Positions 55,380 through 64,000 of a stretch of DNA of 64,000 bases are shown piece by piece. Below the pieces are notes generated by a model that saw only the letters and a program-made list of their open reading frames with translations, was not told the DNA's origin and ran no database searches. The position numbers and the translations under genes are program-made. Position 1 is the first letter of the stretch; each line of letters begins with the position of its first letter. The stretch comes from Vibrio galatheae. Its GTDB lineage: Bacteria; Pseudomonadota; Gammaproteobacteria; Enterobacterales; Vibrionaceae. The stretch spans positions 124,001 through 188,000 of the forward strand of contig NZ_JXXV01000025.1 of NCBI RefSeq assembly GCF_000967545.1, read 5' to 3'.

Positions 55380-56258
55380 TTACGCGTTATTCATCATGCG
55401 CGGAATTGTGTCATCGCTACGCAGTGTTAGCACTTCACAACCTGTGCTGGTCACGAGAATGGTATGTTCGTACTGCGCCGACTTTTTGCCATCGCCAGTA
55501 TAGACAGTCCAATCATCTTCGGCATCAACTGTCACGCCAAACTTACCAGCGTTGATCATTGGCTCAATGGTAAAACACATGCCTTCTTTAAGTACGCGGC
55601 GATCATTGTTTTTGTAGTGTACAATTTGGGGTTCTTCATGGAACTCATTGCCGATACCGTGACCGCAGAAATCTTTCACAATGGAGAACTTATTGCGTGG
55701 ATTCTTTTTGTTGTTCTCTTTGATGTACTTTTCTATCGCGGTACCGATATCACCAACGGTTGCGCCTGGTTTGACTTTACGCATACCGACATAAAGTGCT
55801 TCTTGAGTCACCATGCATAGGCGCTTATCTGCTGGAGAAACATCACCAACAAAGAACATCTTAGAAGTATCACCATGATAACCTTCAGGGCGCACGCTGA
55901 GGTCTGCGCCTGCTTGATTTGGAATGATCACCGTGATGTCGACATTGATGATGTCACCACTTTTCAGTACAGCAGGTTTTACTTGACCGTTGCTGCCCAC
56001 TTCATCGGCCGAGGCTGGGATGCCGTGACAAACAATGTGGTTGATAGAGGTACAAATTGACTTTGGAAATCCGTGGTAATCAAGTGGTGCAGAGTAAGCG
56101 CCTTTTTCAATACCGTAATCGTGACAGATTTGGTTGAGCTCGTCGGTTGTCACCCCTTCTTTAATATGGGGTTCGATCATCTCTAGGATCTCTGCGGCCA
56201 AAGCGCCCGCGAGTCGCATACGTTCGATTTCTTCAGCAGTTTTAATCTTGATTGACAT
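55380..56258 (-). CDS. map: Methionine aminopeptidase, type I
   Basis: The product removes the start methionine from new proteins with a two-metal site. It has 292 residues, somewhat longer than the 264 of E. coli because of a C-terminal extension. Metal ligands lie in VDITVI (Asp), DTSKMF (Asp), GHGIGNEFHEEPQI (His, Glu) and YEHTILVT (Glu). It is divergent from rpsB with 352 bases between them, the same arrangement as in E. coli. It is essential in single-copy bacteria. Confidence 0.96.
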   Translation of the reverse strand: MSIKIKTAEEIERMRLAGALAAEILEMIEPHIKEGVTTDELNQICHDYGIEKGAYSAPLDYHGFPKSICTSINHIVCHGIPASADEVGSNGQVKPAVLKSGDIINVDITVIIPNQAGADLSVRPEGYHGDTSKMFFVGDVSPADKRLCMVTQEALYVGMRKVKPGATVGDIGTAIEKYIKENNKKNPRNKFSIVKDFCGHGIGNEFHEEPQIVHYKNNDRRVLKEGMCFTIEPMINAGKFGVTVDAEDDWTVYTGDGKKSAQYEHTILVTSTGCEVLTLRSDDTIPRMMNNA

Positions 56259-56421
56259 TGGCTTTCTCTACTTAATTGGCTTGCACTTCAGAGTGCGAAT
56301 GGGCGCATTCTAGCAGGAACCTCTCATAATGAGAATGATTCTTCTAGCACTTACGCTGTGGTAGTAAGGGAGATTCCGATTGCTGTCGCTGTTTTTTTAC
56401 TAGCCATATAGGGCAAAAATA

Positions 56422-56438
56422 TGGTATAAAGCGCGCCG
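56422..56438 (+). promoter_or_regulatory. rpsB promoter, extended -10 with GC-rich discriminator
   Basis: TGG-TATAAA (56422-56430) is an extended -10 element followed by GCGCGCC, the kind of discriminator seen at growth-rate and ppGpp controlled ribosomal promoters. The -35 is weak. It lies 180 bases before the rpsB ATG. Confidence 0.6.
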
Positions 56439-56610
56439 GAAATGTGGTCAGTTCTCTCTGCTTGGTTAAACTTAGTGGCGAAGCTGGTTACTTCCAACTT
56501 ACTTATATCTTTAAATCACACACATTCCGTCACATATTCCGGGGTGCTGGGCAGAAGCCTAGTCGGAGTTATGGGGGATGTGGAGGCCTAACCCCATAGA
56601 GGATTTTAAA
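56438..56610 (+). promoter_or_regulatory. rpsB leader RNA (S2 autoregulation element candidate)
   Basis: The leader can fold into TCCG/CGGA (56538-56541 with 56564-56567), CTGGGC/GCCTAG with an AGAA tetraloop (56547-56552 with 56557-56562), and TATGGGG/CCCCATA (56570-56576 with 56592-56598), directly before the ribosome site GAGG. Gammaproteobacterial rpsB leaders are known to bind S2 for feedback control. The rest of the 352-base map-rpsB gap shows nothing else clear. Confidence 0.65.
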
Positions 56611-57339
56611 ATGGCAACTGTATCAATGCGCGATATGCTGAAAGCTGGTGTTCACTTCGGTCACCAAACTCGTTACTGGAACCCAAAAATGAAGCCATTC
56701 ATCTTTGGTGCTCGTAACCGCGTTCACATCATCAACCTAGAAAAAACTGTACCAATGTTCAACGAAGCTCTAGCTGAACTAGCTAAAGTTGGTGAGAAAA
56801 AAGGTAAAGTTCTTTTCGTAGGTACTAAACGCGCTGCATCTGAAGCTGTTAAAGAAGCTGCTATCGCAAGCAACCAGTACTACGTAAACAACCGCTGGTT
56901 AGGCGGCATGCTTACTAACTACAAAACTGTTCGTCAATCAATCAAGCGTCTAAAAGATCTTGAAGCTCAAGCTCAAGACGGTACTTTTGACAAACTAACT
57001 AAGAAAGAAGCTCTAATGCGTACTCGTGAAATGGAGAAGCTAGAGAAATCTCTTGGTGGTATCAAAGACATGGGCGGTCTTCCAGACGCGCTATTCGTAA
57101 TCGATGCTGATCACGAACACATTGCGATTAAAGAAGCAAACAACCTAGGTATTCCAGTTTACGCTGTGGTAGATACTAACTCTAACCCTGACGGCGTTGA
57201 CTACATCATCCCAGGTAACGACGATGCGATCCGTGCAGTACAACTGTACCTAAACGCAGCGGCGACTTCAGTAACTGAAGGCCGTAACAAAGACGTTGCG
57301 GCAGTAGCTGACAAAGACGGTTTCGTAGAAGCTGAATAA
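56611..57339 (+). CDS. rpsB: 30S ribosomal protein S2
   Basis: A 242-residue small-subunit protein. The ATG at 56611 gives [25 protein letters not shown], the normal start; an upstream in-frame ATG at 56578 lies in the structured leader. Signature segments are [23 protein letters not shown] near residue 94 and [12 protein letters not shown]. The codons are strongly biased, as expected for high expression. A terminator-like hairpin partly separates it from tsf. In E. coli the same pair is coregulated through S2. Confidence 0.98.
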   Translation: MATVSMRDMLKAGVHFGHQTRYWNPKMKPFIFGARNRVHIINLEKTVPMFNEALAELAKVGEKKGKVLFVGTKRAASEAVKEAAIASNQYYVNNRWLGGMLTNYKTVRQSIKRLKDLEAQAQDGTFDKLTKKEALMRTREMEKLEKSLGGIKDMGGLPDALFVIDADHEHIAIKEANNLGIPVYAVVDTNSNPDGVDYIIPGNDDAIRAVQLYLNAAATSVTEGRNKDVAAVADKDGFVEAE

Positions 57340-57408
57340 TAGCGGCTCCGAGTCACACTTAGCTTATGTGCAATCCAGTTGTAGCATAAACTGAGTTATA
57401 GTTATCAG

Positions 57409-57439
57409 CAGGGGCCGAAAATGTAGGCCCCTGTTTTTT
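57409..57439 (+). terminator. Intergenic terminator/attenuator between rpsB and tsf
   Basis: CAGGGGCC, nine-base loop, GGCCCCTG and six T. It would set the S2 to EF-Ts ratio by partial termination; E. coli has a comparable hairpin in this gap. Confidence 0.85.
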
Positions 57440-57470
57440 ACCAAATCCAGAATCAACTGAGGAATAGAGA

Positions 57471-58316
57471 ATGGCAACTGTAACTGCTGCTCTAGTTAAA
57501 GAACTTCGCGAGCGCACTGGCGCTGGCATGATGGAATGTAAAAAAGCGCTTGTTGAAGCAAACGCTGACATCGAACTAGCAATCGAAAACATGCGTAAGT
57601 CAGGTGCTGCTAAAGCTGCTAAGAAAGCAGGTAACGTAGCTGCTGAAGGCGCAATCATCATCAAAGAAGAAAACGGCTCTGCTGTTCTTCTTGAAGTTAA
57701 CTGCCAAACTGACTTCGTTGCTAAAGACGGTAACTTCACTGCATTTGCAGATAAAGTAGCGGCTGACGCACTAGCGACTAAAGTTTCTGTTGAAGAGCTA
57801 GTAGCTAAATTCGAAGAAGAGCGTGTTGCTCTTGTTGCTAAGATCGGTGAAAACATCAACATCCGTCGCGTTCAATATGTTGAAGGCACAGCACTAGCAT
57901 CTTACCGTCACGGCGAGAAGATCGGTGTAGTTGTTGCTGGTGAAGGCGATGCTGAAACTCTTAAGCACGTTGCTATGCACGTTGCAGCTTCTAAGCCAGA
58001 GTACGTGAACCCAGAAGACGTACCAGCTGACGTAGTGGCTAAAGAGAAAGAAGTTCAAGTTGAAATCGCTATGAACGAAGGCAAGCCACAAGAGATCGCA
58101 GAGAAAATGGTTATCGGCCGCATGAAGAAATTCACTGGCGAAATCTCTCTAACTGGTCAAGCGTTCATCATGGAGCCGAAGAAAACTGTTGGCGATATGC
58201 TGAAAGAAAAAGGCGCTTCTGTTGCTACATTCGTTCGCCTAGAAGTAGGTGAAGGTATCGAGAAAGCAGCAGAAATGAGCTTCGCTGAAGAAGTTGCTGC
58301 AGCTCAAAAAGGTTAA
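57471..58316 (+). CDS. tsf: Translation elongation factor Ts
   Basis: The guanine nucleotide exchange factor for EF-Tu. It has 281 residues. It begins [30 protein letters not shown], where the [14 protein letters not shown] motif is the N-terminal signature, and has [10 protein letters not shown] near residue 79, which contacts EF-Tu by its Asp-Phe pair. The C-terminal dimerisation-type repeat and the tail [13 protein letters not shown] are typical. GAGGAATAG precedes the ATG. Codon bias is high. Confidence 0.98.
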   Translation: MATVTAALVKELRERTGAGMMECKKALVEANADIELAIENMRKSGAAKAAKKAGNVAAEGAIIIKEENGSAVLLEVNCQTDFVAKDGNFTAFADKVAADALATKVSVEELVAKFEEERVALVAKIGENINIRRVQYVEGTALASYRHGEKIGVVVAGEGDAETLKHVAMHVAASKPEYVNPEDVPADVVAKEKEVQVEIAMNEGKPQEIAEKMVIGRMKKFTGEISLTGQAFIMEPKKTVGDMLKEKGASVATFVRLEVGEGIEKAAEMSFAEEVAAAQKG

Positions 58317-58340
58317 TCCTTAGCGATACGCACAAAGTTT

Positions 58341-58369
58341 AGACCGTAGCCAAGGCTGCGGTCTTTTTA
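58341..58369 (+). terminator. tsf terminator
   Basis: AGACCGTAGCC and GGCTGCGGTCT form a nearly perfect stem followed by TTTT. Confidence 0.87.
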
Positions 58370-58415
58370 CGAATAAAGGCATAATTTTAGCCGTGATGAA
58401 TAGGGACGAAAGTGC

Positions 58416-58481
58416 CTAGATGCTAGTACCTAGTTCTTAGAGTGAATTGCTCTCCTCTAGAAAGTAGGGTCTACTAACTAG
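58416..58481. repeat. CTAG-rich spacer between tsf and pyrH
   Basis: Five CTAG tetramers lie in 66 bases. The first three are spaced exactly seven bases apart (58416, 58423, 58430), so CTAGNNN is repeated in tandem. No ORF is supported. The pyrH ribosome site GGAAGG follows at 58525-58530. Confidence 0.6.
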
Positions 58482-58538
58482 ATACTTATCTCTATCCATG
58501 ACTGTTAATCAACAACTCTCTATTGGAAGGTAAACTCC

Positions 58539-59270
58539 ATGACTACGAACCCTAAACCAGCATATCAACGTATTCTACTAAAACTGAGTGGTGAAGCTCT
58601 TCAAGGTCCAGACGGTTTTGGTATTGATCCTGCGATCCTAGATCGTATGGCGCAAGAAGTTAAAGAACTTGTTGAACTGGGTGTTGAAGTCGGTGTTGTT
58701 ATCGGTGGTGGTAACCTGTTCCGTGGTGCGGGTCTGGCTGAAGCCGGTATGAACCGCGTTGTTGGTGACCACATGGGTATGCTAGCAACCGTGATGAATG
58801 GCTTGGCAATGCGTGATGCTCTGCATCGTGCTTATGTGAATGCGCGTGTTATGTCTGCTATTCCACTTACGGGTGTATGTGATGATTACAACTGGGCAGA
58901 CGCTATTCGCGAACTTCGTCAAGGCCGCGTAGTGATCTTCTCAGCAGGTACAGGCAACCCATTCTTCACAACGGATTCGGCAGCTTGCTTGCGCGGAATT
59001 GAAATCGAAGCTGACATCGTTCTAAAAGCCACGAAAGTTGACGGTGTATTTACCGCAGACCCAGTAGCAAACCCAGACGCAGAGCTGTATGATAAGCTGA
59101 CTTACGCAGAAGTTTTAGATAAAGAACTGAAAGTAATGGATTTGGCAGCATTTACACTGGCTCGTGACCACAAAATGCCAATCCGTGTATTCAACATGAA
59201 TAAGCCAGGCGCACTACGTCGCGTGGTAATGGGTGAAGCAGAAGGCACGCTAATCAGCGTAGCAGAGTAA
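58539..59270 (+). CDS. pyrH: Uridylate kinase (UMP kinase)
   Basis: The product phosphorylates UMP to UDP; it is a hexameric bacterial enzyme activated by GTP and inhibited by UTP. It has 243 residues. Motifs are [32 protein letters not shown] near residue 52 and [18 protein letters not shown], all part of the amino-acid-kinase fold. [16 protein letters not shown] is the nucleotide region. GGAAGG stands upstream. In most gammaproteobacteria pyrH and frr form a pair, as here. Confidence 0.97.
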   Translation: MTTNPKPAYQRILLKLSGEALQGPDGFGIDPAILDRMAQEVKELVELGVEVGVVIGGGNLFRGAGLAEAGMNRVVGDHMGMLATVMNGLAMRDALHRAYVNARVMSAIPLTGVCDDYNWADAIRELRQGRVVIFSAGTGNPFFTTDSAACLRGIEIEADIVLKATKVDGVFTADPVANPDAELYDKLTYAEVLDKELKVMDLAAFTLARDHKMPIRVFNMNKPGALRRVVMGEAEGTLISVAE

Positions 59271-59371
59271 TTCTTATCGCCGCAGCACACGTGAATTGTG
59301 TTGCGGTATTGCCTTTTGAAGATCCCCGATTAAGCTTTCTTCAAGAAAGATTTACACATTAAGGTGATATT

Positions 59372-59929
59372 GTGATTAACGAAATCAAACAAGACGCTCA
59401 AGAGCGCATGGAAAAAAGCGTTGAAGCGCTAAAAAATAACCTTTCTAAAGTTCGTACAGGTCGTGCTCACCCAAGCCTACTTTCTGGCATTAGCGTAGAG
59501 TACTACGGTGCACCAACGCCTCTTAACCAAGTCGCGAACGTTGTAGCCGAAGATGCTCGTACACTTGCAATCACAGTATTTGATAAAGAGCTTACACAAA
59601 AAGTTGAAAAAGCGATCATGATGTCTGACCTAGGTCTAAACCCTATGTCTGCAGGCACTATCATTCGCGTTCCGCTACCACCTCTAACAGAAGAGCGTCG
59701 TAAAGACCTAGTTAAGATTGTTCGTGGTGAAGCTGAAGGTGGTCGTGTTGCTATCCGTAACATCCGTCGTGATGCGAACGGTGAGCTAAAAGCGCTACTT
59801 AAAGACAAAGAGATCTCAGAAGACGAAGATCGTAAAGGTCAGGATGAGATTCAAAAACTGACTGATGCCGCTGTTAAGCAAGTTGACGACGTACTAGCAG
59901 CCAAAGAAAAAGAGTTGATGGAAGTCTAA
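59372..59929 (+). CDS. frr: Ribosome recycling factor
   Basis: The product splits post-termination ribosomes together with EF-G. It has 185 residues and uses a GTG start at 59372 with AAGGTGAT upstream. The protein is a three-helix bundle with an inserted small domain. Motifs are [17 protein letters not shown] near residue 27, [16 protein letters not shown] and [15 protein letters not shown], the last part of the tRNA-mimicking long arm. It is followed by a strong terminator. Confidence 0.97.
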   Translation: MINEIKQDAQERMEKSVEALKNNLSKVRTGRAHPSLLSGISVEYYGAPTPLNQVANVVAEDARTLAITVFDKELTQKVEKAIMMSDLGLNPMSAGTIIRVPLPPLTEERRKDLVKIVRGEAEGGRVAIRNIRRDANGELKALLKDKEISEDEDRKGQDEIQKLTDAAVKQVDDVLAAKEKELMEV

Positions 59930-59954
59930 TTCTCCATAAACTTTCTCTATATAG

Positions 59955-59985
59955 AGCGCTGTGCTCGCAGCACAGCGCTTTTTTA
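59955..59985 (+). terminator. frr terminator
   Basis: AGCGCTGTGC, loop TCGCA, GCACAGCGCT then TTTTTT. Confidence 0.92.
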
Positions 59986-60025
59986 TGCTACTCTCTGTCC
60001 CCTGCTGATTATTCATCAACGTCTT

Positions 60026-60781
60026 ATGCAAAATTCACAACTCTCTCCTGATTTACTCCCGAAACACATTGCAATCATTATGGATGGCAACGGCCGTTGG
60101 GCTAAAGCGCAAGGTAAACCACGCGTGTTTGGCCATAAAAACGGAGTAGCCGCAGTGCGCAAAGCGATATCTACCTCTGCGAAATTAGGCATTAAAGCGA
60201 TTACACTGTTTGCGTTTAGCAGTGAGAATTGGCAAAGACCGGAAGAAGAAGTCGGCGTATTGATGGAGCTGTTTATTAGCGTTCTGTCAACAGAAGTTAA
60301 AAAGCTGCACAAGAATAACCTGCGTTTGCGTGTGGTCGGCGATACGTCACGCTTTAACGCTCGTTTACAAAAAAAGATTGCTCAAGCAGAGGCTTTAACC
60401 CAAAGCAATACGGGCATGGTCATCAACATTGCGGCCAACTACGGCGGTAAATGGGATATCATGCAAGCGACGAAAGCAATTTCAGCTAAGGTTGCCGCAG
60501 GCGAGTTGAACCCTGATGATATTAGCGAAGCGCTAATCACAGAGCATCTCACCATGGCAGATTTACCTGAAGTTGATTTAATGATTCGAACCAGTGGTGA
60601 ATGCCGTATCAGCAACTTTATGCTGTGGCAAATGGCCTATGCTGAACTGTATTTCACGCCGATTTACTGGCCAGAGTTCGATGAAAATAGCTTAATAGAA
60701 GCAGTGACTTGGTTTGTAAACCGTGAACGTCGTTTTGGTTGTACCGGAGAACAAGTTAAAGCTCTAATGGAAAGCGAATAA
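60026..60781 (+). CDS. uppS: Undecaprenyl diphosphate synthase (cis-prenyltransferase)
   Basis: The product builds the C55 lipid carrier for peptidoglycan from farnesyl diphosphate and isopentenyl diphosphate. It has 251 residues (also called ispU). The active site begins with [19 protein letters not shown] (catalytic Asp in MDGN), followed by GHKNG and [11 protein letters not shown], with the C-terminal [20 protein letters not shown]. It is the first gene of uppS-cdsA-dxr-rseP in the conserved order. The frr terminator stands 40 bases upstream, so the cluster needs a promoter in that gap. Confidence 0.97.
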   Translation: MQNSQLSPDLLPKHIAIIMDGNGRWAKAQGKPRVFGHKNGVAAVRKAISTSAKLGIKAITLFAFSSENWQRPEEEVGVLMELFISVLSTEVKKLHKNNLRLRVVGDTSRFNARLQKKIAQAEALTQSNTGMVINIAANYGGKWDIMQATKAISAKVAAGELNPDDISEALITEHLTMADLPEVDLMIRTSGECRISNFMLWQMAYAELYFTPIYWPEFDENSLIEAVTWFVNRERRFGCTGEQVKALMESE

Positions 60782-60792
60782 AGGATCAAAGT

Positions 60793-61635
60793 TTGAAACA
60801 AAGAATTATTACAGCACTCATTCTCGCTCCATTGGTTATATTGGGTATATTCAAACTTTCTTTACCTATGTTTATAGTCGCATTAGCGGCGGTCACTCTT
60901 ATCGGGTTCTGGGAATGGACTCAATTTGTTTCAGCGCCATCGCGCATGCTTGCCATGATTCCGAATGTTTTGGTCAGCGCGGCTACTTTATGGTTAGTGC
61001 CTTCTGATGCTTTTCATCTCAATCAAATCACTCAGTCTCACTATGCAATTTTAGTCTTAGGCTGTGTGTGGTGGTTGGCTGCCAGCGCGCTTGCCATCAG
61101 CTACCCTAAATCATCGGCATTGTGGCAAAAATCTAATTTTCTGCGTCATGGATTCGGTATTTTGACTTTACTGCCTTTCTTCTGGAGTGTGATTCTGCTG
61201 CGGGCTGAAGGTATTAATGTCGATTCGTATCATGGTGCCAAGCTCGTTCTTTATGTTTGCTTTATCGTTTGGGCTGCAGATAGTGGTGCTTACTTTGCGG
61301 GTAAGAGCATGGGTAAGCATAAAATGGCCCCCCACGTCAGCCCGAACAAAACCATTGAAGGGCTCATTGGTGGCATGATTACGGCAAGTATTGTTGGATG
61401 GGCAACCTCATATTGGTTCGATATTCAGTTTGCTAATGCCTACGTTATGGTAGGGATTACCTTAGTGACGGTCGTAATCTCTGTACTGGGGGACTTGGTT
61501 GAGAGCATGTTTAAACGAGTATCGGGCATTAAGGATAGCAGCAATATTATTCCGGGGCATGGCGGTATTTTAGATCGTATTGACAGCCTAACTGCTGCAT
61601 TCCCTGTGTTTGCATTCCTCTACTTTATATTTTAA
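60793..61635 (+). CDS. cdsA: Phosphatidate cytidylyltransferase
   Basis: An inner-membrane enzyme that makes CDP-diacylglycerol, the precursor of all phospholipids. It has 280 residues with about seven to eight membrane segments, and a TTG start at 60793 with AAGGATC upstream. The CdsA signature lies at the C-terminal end: KRVSGIKDSSNIIPGHGGILDRIDSL, here at residues 239-264, with the metal-binding Asp residues. SPNKTIEGLIGG is also conserved. The TTG start may keep expression low. Confidence 0.95.
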   Translation: MKQRIITALILAPLVILGIFKLSLPMFIVALAAVTLIGFWEWTQFVSAPSRMLAMIPNVLVSAATLWLVPSDAFHLNQITQSHYAILVLGCVWWLAASALAISYPKSSALWQKSNFLRHGFGILTLLPFFWSVILLRAEGINVDSYHGAKLVLYVCFIVWAADSGAYFAGKSMGKHKMAPHVSPNKTIEGLIGGMITASIVGWATSYWFDIQFANAYVMVGITLVTVVISVLGDLVESMFKRVSGIKDSSNIIPGHGGILDRIDSLTAAFPVFAFLYFIF

Positions 61636-61677
61636 GGCAAACTGAGGTTTGCTTTATTCATACATTGGTTTCTTGCT

Positions 61678-62886
61678 ATGCGTAAGTTAACGATTCTCGG
61701 TGCGACTGGCTCTATCGGATCTAGCACACTTAAGGTCATCGAGCAAAATCCAGACAAGTTCTCGATCGTGGCGCTTGCCGCAGGGAACAATGTCGACAAA
61801 ATGCGTCAACTGTGCCAAACATGGCAACCCAAATATGCGGTGATGGCCGATGAGCAAGCAGCGCGGGAGCTAAAGTCCCAGTTAAGCCAACTTAACATCA
61901 ACACGCGAGTTAGAGCGGGTGTTGATGCGATGTGTGAAATTTCGTCGTTTGATGAAGTTGATACTGTGATGGCGGCGATTGTCGGTGCCGCTGGTCTATT
62001 ACCGACCATGGCGGCGGTAAAGGCAGGTAAGCGTGTTCTATTGGCGAACAAAGAAGCCCTAGTCATGTCTGGACAGCTTTTTATTGATGCAGTTGAACAG
62101 TATAGCGCAGAGCTGCTTCCTGTCGACAGTGAGCACAACGCCATCTTCCAGTGTTTACCAGGCGAGATTCAAACCAAGTTAGGCCGCTGCAATCTCGAAC
62201 AGCAGGGTATTTCTCATATTTTATTGACAGGTTCTGGTGGTCCTTTCCGTTATAGTGAAATCGAAACACTCAACGGTGTGACACCTGAGCAGGCAATTGC
62301 CCACCCTAATTGGTCTATGGGGCCTAAAATCTCTGTTGACTCGGCTACCATGATGAACAAGGGCTTGGAATATATTGAAGCAAAGTGGCTATTTAATACT
62401 TCCCGCGAGCAGCTAAAAGTGTTGATTCATCCACAGTCCGTTATTCATTCTATGGTCCAATACCGAGATGGATCTGTCTTGGCTCAGATGGGGGAGCCGG
62501 ATATGGCAACTCCGATAGCTTTGACGCTTTCGTATCCTGAGCGAGTGAGTGCGGGTGTTGCTCCGCTTGACTTTACTCAGGTCGGGGAGTTGACATTCCT
62601 TGAGCCAGATTTCTCACGCTATCCTTGCCTTAAACTGGCGATTGATGCTTGTTATGAAGGGCAACACGCGACCACGTTACTTAATGCGGCCAATGAAATT
62701 GCTGTAGAGGCATTTTTGAACCGTCGACTTAAGTTTACTGACATAGCCGTCGTCAATGAGCAGGTGATTAACAAGCTGTGCGCATCAGTTCACCAGTCAC
62801 ATTGTACTGACTTGGACAGCATTCTAGAGCTAGATAGAATGGCAAGAGAGTTAGCCATCAACGCCATAAGTGAGCGTAAGCTATGA
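61678..62886 (+). CDS. dxr: 1-deoxy-D-xylulose 5-phosphate reductoisomerase
   Basis: The product makes methylerythritol phosphate, the committed step of the MEP isoprenoid pathway, with NADPH and a divalent metal; it is the target of fosmidomycin. It has 402 residues. The nucleotide site is [29 protein letters not shown] and [13 protein letters not shown] carry metal and substrate residues, and [18 protein letters not shown] is the flexible-loop/phosphate region. It overlaps the rseP start by four bases (ATGA). Confidence 0.97.
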   Translation: MRKLTILGATGSIGSSTLKVIEQNPDKFSIVALAAGNNVDKMRQLCQTWQPKYAVMADEQAARELKSQLSQLNINTRVRAGVDAMCEISSFDEVDTVMAAIVGAAGLLPTMAAVKAGKRVLLANKEALVMSGQLFIDAVEQYSAELLPVDSEHNAIFQCLPGEIQTKLGRCNLEQQGISHILLTGSGGPFRYSEIETLNGVTPEQAIAHPNWSMGPKISVDSATMMNKGLEYIEAKWLFNTSREQLKVLIHPQSVIHSMVQYRDGSVLAQMGEPDMATPIALTLSYPERVSAGVAPLDFTQVGELTFLEPDFSRYPCLKLAIDACYEGQHATTLLNAANEIAVEAFLNRRLKFTDIAVVNEQVINKLCASVHQSHCTDLDSILELDRMARELAINAISERKL

Positions 62887-64000
62887 CCGATATAATCTGG
62901 AATTTTATCTCCTTTATTGTCGCACTCGGCATCTTAGTTGCGGTACATGAATTTGGCCACTTTTGGGTCGCGCGTCGTTGCGGTGTGAGAGTGGAAAAAT
63001 TCTCTATCGGTTTTGGTAAATCGATTTGGAGCAAAGTCGGCAAAGATGGCACTGAGTACAGTCTTGCGGCTATTCCCCTAGGCGGCTACGTTAAAATGCT
63101 TGATGGGCGAGTGGATGAACTTGCCGCTGGTGATGAGGCATTTGCTTTTGACCGCAAACCCTTGTGGAAGCGTACAGCAATCGTCGCGGCAGGCCCGGTA
63201 TTCAACTTTTTGTTCGCCATATTTGCTTACTGGCTGGTGTTTTTAATCGGTGTGCCAGCGGTTAAGCCTGTTGTTGGTCAGGTGACCCCTTACTCGATCG
63301 CCGCAGAGGCAGGACTCGAACCTGGCATGGAACTAAAAGCCGTTTCGGGCGTCAAAACTGCGGATTGGGAGTCCGTTAACATGGGGCTTATCTCTCATAT
63401 TGGTGACAGACAGCTCACCATGACGGTTGCGCCAGCTGATGGGATTGGGATCGAAGAAACTAAGTATTTTGACTTAACGGATTGGAACTTTGACCCAGAG
63501 AAAGAGTCTGCTATGTCAGCGCTTGGTTTTGTTCCCTACACACCAGCAATAACAGCTAAGCTCACCAGCGTTGCACAAGAGAGTGCGGGTGAGCGAGCTG
63601 GGTTAGAAGTTGGCGATGTGCTACTCAAAATCGATGGCGTAGAGATTGTCGATTGGTCGCAAGTTGTGGCGAGTATCCAAGGTAGCCCGAATCAGAAATT
63701 GATGTTAGAAGTCGAGCGAAATGGTGTAGTGGTACCAATTACCATTACACCAGATAGCCGAACCCTAGCGAATGATCGCGTTATTGGTTTTGCTGGAATC
63801 GCTCCTGAAGTCGCAGAATGGCCAGAAAATTATCGCTTCGACTTACAATTTGGTGTAATTGAATCAGTCGGGAGAGCGGTCGAAAAAACAGGGCAAGTCA
63901 TTGAGTTGACCATCAGCATGTTGAAAAAACTGATTGTTGGTGATGTCGGCCTAAACAATTTGAGTGGACCTATTTCTATCGCAAAAGGCGCTGGGACGAC
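62883..64000 (+). CDS. rseP: RseP site-2 zinc protease (3' end outside window)
   Basis: An inner-membrane intramembrane protease that makes the second cut in anti-sigma RseA, releasing the envelope-stress sigma factor, and clears signal peptide remnants. The window has 372 codons of about 452. The first membrane segment carries HEFGH at residues 22-26, the zinc and catalytic motif. [10 protein letters not shown] follows. Two PDZ domains lie at about 110-200 and 205-300, seen in [14 protein letters not shown] and [19 protein letters not shown]. The last visible residues, [15 protein letters not shown], lead to the second active-site region, which is cut off. It starts inside the dxr stop codon. 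Confidence 0.96.
   Translation, partial: MTDIIWNFISFIVALGILVAVHEFGHFWVARRCGVRVEKFSIGFGKSIWSKVGKDGTEYSLAAIPLGGYVKMLDGRVDELAAGDEAFAFDRKPLWKRTAIVAAGPVFNFLFAIFAYWLVFLIGVPAVKPVVGQVTPYSIAAEAGLEPGMELKAVSGVKTADWESVNMGLISHIGDRQLTMTVAPADGIGIEETKYFDLTDWNFDPEKESAMSALGFVPYTPAITAKLTSVAQESAGERAGLEVGDVLLKIDGVEIVDWSQVVASIQGSPNQKLMLEVERNGVVVPITITPDSRTLANDRVIGFAGIAPEVAEWPENYRFDLQFGVIESVGRAVEKTGQVIELTISMLKKLIVGDVGLNNLSGPISIAKGAGT

Noticed and set aside
57359..57862. 167-codon minus-strand ORF opposite tsf
   Set aside because: It is serine/alanine-rich, as expected from the antisense of a strongly biased gene, and contains the rpsB-tsf terminator.
1..64000. tRNA, rRNA, CRISPR, prophage, transposase or restriction genes
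   Set aside because: No such gene or array was seen; every sizeable stretch is explained by core genes, and no region shows foreign gene content.

Overview
The window is a stretch of a Vibrio-type (Vibrionaceae) main chromosome, probably chromosome 1. This is read from a complete Na+-translocating NADH:quinone reductase operon with its apbE and nqrM maturation genes, the Vibrio phage-receptor type porin OmpK, a PilZ protein between serB and radA, a RibBA with a degenerate second domain, and gene order that I associate with Vibrio cholerae and, in blocks, with E. coli. The species cannot be fixed from this sequence. No phage, insertion sequence, integron, CRISPR array, rRNA or tRNA was seen. 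Nearly all genes are core housekeeping genes, so most of the novelty lies in the spaces between them.

Layout. 1-4.3 kb: nucleoside catabolism, deoC(partial)-deoA-deoB-deoD, with an ERIC-like repeat inside the operon. 4.3-10 kb: ytjB, serB, a tandem-PilZ c-di-GMP receptor and radA. 10-12.7 kb: panE-yajL-csdA on the minus strand with 1-4 base overlaps. 12.7-20.1 kb: ompK, a Lon-N-domain protein, an ECF sigma/ChrR zinc anti-sigma pair, then ampG, a periplasmic cyclophilin, yajG, rlmG and bolA. 20.5-27.8 kb: nqrABCDEF-apbE-nqrM. 27.9-34.2 kb: DUF2789 protein, SOS-controlled dinB, a RecQ-family helicase, a Gre-like factor, a DUF2884 protein and a sodium-coupled transporter. 34.3-38.4 kb: a RimK protein-glutamylation cassette and pepD. 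38.7-39.1 kb: a CRP-linked small RNA gene carrying a 28-codon ORF. 39.4-45.9 kb: purine permease, gpt, frsA, crl, proBA. 45.9-52.1 kb: nrdR and riboflavin genes with nusB, thiL, pgpA. 52.1-64 kb: yaeH, glnD, map facing rpsB-tsf-pyrH-frr-uppS-cdsA-dxr-rseP (cut by the window end).

How it fits together. Several units deal with nucleosides and purines: the deo operon, the OmpK nucleoside-channel-family porin, a purine permease and gpt. The last two each carry a PurR-like operator at the promoter, and ompK carries a widely spaced inverted repeat that resembles a CytR-type arrangement. Envelope and cell-wall functions (ampG, uppS, cdsA, rseP, pgpA) and translation functions (rpsB, tsf, frr, map, rlmG) sit in conserved blocks.

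The most interesting items are the CRP-linked dual-function RNA candidate at 38.8-39.1 kb, the rimB-rimK-M14 hydrolase cassette with a foldable leader, the self-contained ECF sigma/ChrR circuit whose -35 overlaps the upstream stop codon, and three successive inverted repeats in front of nqrA. All family calls are from reading motifs and recalling families; no database search was run.
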